This document shows positions 5,006 through 7,468 of a stretch of 7,468 nucleotides of DNA, one piece after another. This DNA comes from Bacteriovoracaceae bacterium (lineage in GTDB: Bacteria; Bdellovibrionota; Bacteriovoracia; Bacteriovoracales; Bacteriovoracaceae). The stretch covers positions 1 through 7,468 of the forward strand of contig JAKLJM010000103.1 in NCBI GenBank assembly GCA_023151145.1, in the 5' to 3' direction. The notes below the pieces were generated by a model. That model saw nothing but the letters and a program-made list of their open reading frames with translations, was not told the origin of the DNA and did no database searches. How positions within the stretch are numbered: the stretch's first letter is position 1; each line of letters opens with the position of its first letter. The position numbers were made by a program, and so were the translations under genes.

Positions 5006-7468
5006 GCGATCTTTATATTCTTTATTTTTTGAAAGAACTCCGGCACCAAGACCATATTTTTCAATGAGATTTAATTCACTTATAAGCTCATCTGGAGACT
5101 TCTCGCCTTTAACTAATGAAATTAATCCTGCCACCTTTTTATAAAGCTCATCACCTTTTTCATACATCGCCTCAAAACGCACAATCCCTAATCCCTGCTC
5201 TTTCCAAGTAGAAAGATATGTGGCGGCACTTTGAGAAGTGGCATTAAACATAGTGTTTCGACACTCTTGATCAGCGCGGATATGGTGATGGTGGCCAAAT
5301 TGATCGACTAATTCTACGCGATGTTCTTCACAGGGTTTTCCACAATCTTTATAGCTAGAACCCTTAGAAAGAAAGGCGGCAAATACACAATGCTCCATAT
5401 GAAAAGAAGGCATATACTGATGAAATGTGACTTCAGTTTTACTGGCATCGATTGTTTTTAATAAATCAGTGATTCTTTGCGCTGTTAAATCATAACTTAA
5501 AGTAAGTGAATCAAAGCCTGCCTTGAATAAAAAATCGGCCGTCATATGATTGGTGATATTTAAACTAAAATCTCCAAAAAGTTTCCCTTTAAACTGTAAA
5601 GTCTCTTTTAAGAAATGATAGGCACCTAAGTTACGCACTAAAATAGCATCGGGATTAAGGCGATTTAAAACTTTTAAATGATGATACTCTTTAGGTTTTA
5701 AAATTCTTGTAGTGGCCACACATGTTTTAAAACCTGCGTCTTTTAAAATAGCTAAACAATGAGAGTAATCTTGGCCATATTCAAAATCTAAAATCACAAA
5801 ATTTAAATCCAGAGGATTTAACCCATGTTCTTTTGAAAATAAAACTAAATCTTCTACTTGAGATTTATCGCGTAATAAAACATTTAATAATACGTTCTCA
5901 GAACTTTTAGCTTTAAAATGGGTGGTTTCTTCTAAAAACTTATTGGCCACTATTGGTGTTTCTTCACTAAAAGAAACATTAAATCCATCAATGGTTTTAT
6001 GGGCACGAACTCTGGTTAATTCATCAGATAAAAGCCTGCGTAAATTTTTAATTTCCTTTTGATGAATCCAAAAGGGTTTTGAAGTCAGATTTTGAATTTC
6101 TAGATTTTCATCATTAAGCGAAAAAGCAGTGGCCGAAAGGGCCTTAAGCTCTTCTTTATAAACTTTAAAATTCTCTTCAAAACTAGCGAATTGTTTATCT
6201 GAAAAACTAAGAGGACTTTCCGTTTTAAAACTAACCTGATTTACTCCATCAAAAAAACTGACCTCTAAAGGCATTAAATCTTGCACCACAATTTTAGCTG
6301 ATATAGGAATTCTTTTTTTGGCATTTTTATCAGTTAAATTTTGAGTAAGTTCGCGATCTAATTCTGGGTCATTAGTTTTAAAAACTCGCGCGTCTTTTAT
6401 GTCGGGACTAAGTTTAAAGTCACTTGAGAATTCTACTTCATAAAGTGTTAGATCAGCGCGGACAATTTTTTTCGCTCCGTAAACTCTCCCACCCAATTCT
6501 TGGCGTTTTTGATTTTTAAGAAAATGAAATAAAAGGCCATCGCCTTTTTTAATTTCATCCCCAGGATTAACTAAAATTGTTAGCGATTTTTTTTGTATCT
6601 CTCTCACCTTCCCAATCTCTAATCCACGATGTTCGTTATAAGTTCCTTCGACGAGTTCTTGATGATTCACTCCATGAAGCCAGCCAGAAAAAAATCCACG
6701 GGAATAAGTAGAAGATAAAAGTCTTTTTCCGGCATTTAGGTCAATGCGTTTGTTTTCTAATAAAGGTTTATAGACCCTACCAGCAGCTGCTACATATTCT
6801 GGGCCTTTAAGGCGACCTTCGACTTTAAAACTTTTTACTCCCTTGGAAAGCAGGGAAGGAATCTCGGCAATTCCACATAGGTCTTTTGGAGAGACTAGAT
6901 AGTCGCGATCGACAAGTTGCTGTTTTTTACCATCCACAATCAGATCATAACTTAAGCGACAACTCTGAGCACATTGTCCACGGTTGGCCGAACGTCCACC
7001 AAGAGATTCCGAGGTAAAACATTGACCCGAATAGGCCACACATAAAGCACCGTGAACAAAAACCTCTAATTCTTTATCCGTTTCTTTGGCGATAATCCCA
7101 ATTTCATCTAATGAGTTTTCTCGCCCTAAAACAAAACGTTTAAAATCTAATTGAGATAAAAAATGAATGGCATCATGATTGGTTACCGTCATTTGAGTTG
7201 AGGCATGAATCACTTGTTCAGGGGCGATTTTTTTTACTAAACGAGCAAGACCTATATCTTGAATAATCAGCGCATCAGGTTTTAATGGCAGAACTTTTAA
7301 AATGGTTTCTATGACATCTTTAAACTCATCTTCAAAGATCACAATATTAAAGGCCAAATTCACCTTCACCCCGTAAAGATGACAGGTCTCAATCATCTCC
7401 TTTAACTCATCGATCTCGTGATCTTTTGATCTTCCACGAGCATTATAACCTGGCATTCCGACGTAAAT
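4997..7468 (-). CDS. Long U32-family RNA hydroxylation protein (RlhA/TrhP-like), N-terminus outside window
   Basis: U32 'peptidases' include RlhA (5-hydroxycytidine in 23S rRNA) and TrhP (tRNA wobble-uridine hydroxylation), which need iron-sulfur clusters. The frame runs to the window edge (IYVG precedes the Met at 7456), so about 50-60 N-terminal residues are missing. Numbering from that Met (819 residues visible), the first U32 domain spans about 1-260. It carries the cluster motif C139-x6-C146-x15-C162-x3-C166 (HGALCVAYSGQC, GGRSANRGQC), then KVEGRLKGPEYV at 211-222 and the SRGFFSG motif at 252-258. A DUF3656-like region spans about 383-485 (LRRLLSDEL). Residues about 520-770 form a second U32-like half, with PDAILVRNLG, SLNITNH and cysteines 690, 705, 709 and 732, including a four-histidine run at 722-725. 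E. coli RlhA is only about 650 residues. The RlhA-type signature suggests a 23S rRNA role, but the substrate is not proven, so no symbol is given. Confidence 0.88.
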   Translation of the reverse strand: MYVGMPGYNARGRSKDHEIDELKEMIETCHLYGVKVNLAFNIVIFEDEFKDVIETILKVLPLKPDALIIQDIGLARLVKKIAPEQVIHASTQMTVTNHDAIHFLSQLDFKRFVLGRENSLDEIGIIAKETDKELEVFVHGALCVAYSGQCFTSESLGGRSANRGQCAQSCRLSYDLIVDGKKQQLVDRDYLVSPKDLCGIAEIPSLLSKGVKSFKVEGRLKGPEYVAAAGRVYKPLLENKRIDLNAGKRLLSSTYSRGFFSGWLHGVNHQELVEGTYNEHRGLEIGKVREIQKKSLTILVNPGDEIKKGDGLLFHFLKNQKRQELGGRVYGAKKIVRADLTLYEVEFSSDFKLSPDIKDARVFKTNDPELDRELTQNLTDKNAKKRIPISAKIVVQDLMPLEVSFFDGVNQVSFKTESPLSFSDKQFASFEENFKVYKEELKALSATAFSLNDENLEIQNLTSKPFWIHQKEIKNLRRLLSDELTRVRAHKTIDGFNVSFSEETPIVANKFLEETTHFKAKSSENVLLNVLLRDKSQVEDLVLFSKEHGLNPLDLNFVILDFEYGQDYSHCLAILKDAGFKTCVATTRILKPKEYHHLKVLNRLNPDAILVRNLGAYHFLKETLQFKGKLFGDFSLNITNHMTADFLFKAGFDSLTLSYDLTAQRITDLLKTIDASKTEVTFHQYMPSFHMEHCVFAAFLSKGSSYKDCGKPCEEHRVELVDQFGHHHHIRADQECRNTMFNATSQSAATYLSTWKEQGLGIVRFEAMYEKGDELYKKVAGLISLVKGEKSPDELISELNLIEKYGLGAGVLSKNKEYKDRKK

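Overview
The window is a compact, AT-rich, chromosome-like segment with seven protein genes and one 5'-truncated gene at each end (eight reading frames counting each end gene once: two partial, six complete or near-complete). No rRNA, tRNA, CRISPR array or insertion sequence was seen. Two small proteins have classical Sec signal peptides, and a RluE-type pseudouridine synthase lacking an S4 domain is present. Together with the low GC these suggest a Gram-negative bacterium, possibly a Bacteriovorax/Bdellovibrio relative. That placement is an impression from gene content and protein style, not something the sequence proves.

Layout. From 1 to 2061 on the plus strand lies a tight operon-like run: the C-terminal part of a tyrosine recombinase, a PlsC-type acylglycerolphosphate acyltransferase overlapping it by one base, and a DTW-domain (TapT-like) tRNA aminocarboxypropyltransferase four bases further on. 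A strong bidirectional hairpin at 2066-2083 separates this run from a minus-strand pair (2590-2916, then 2087-2545). The pair encodes a small exported protein extremely rich in lysine and arginine, and a second secreted protein of unknown family. Upstream of the pair is a promoter-like sequence whose spacer and -10 box are covered by a perfect 8+8 bp inverted repeat, which looks like an operator. Next on the minus strand is a 12-helix major facilitator transporter (3064-4374).

It is divergent from a plus-strand rluE-like gene (4437-4991), whose TATAAT box lies so close to its ATG that the mRNA would have almost no leader. The rluE-like gene converges, with only five bases between stop codons, on a long U32-family protein (4997 to the window edge). 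That protein is related to RlhA/TrhP RNA hydroxylation proteins. It carries the usual four-cysteine motif, a DUF3656-like middle, and a second U32-like half with its own four cysteines.

How the genes fit together: three of the eight are RNA-modification enzymes. They are DTW (tRNA acp3U), RluE (23S rRNA pseudouridine) and the U32 protein (hydroxylation of 23S rRNA or tRNA by family analogy). The rest are a lipid-synthesis enzyme, a transporter, a recombinase and two exported proteins. I see no clear defence or mobile system. The least explained part is the minus-strand exported pair with its putative operator, followed by the duplicated architecture of the U32 protein.
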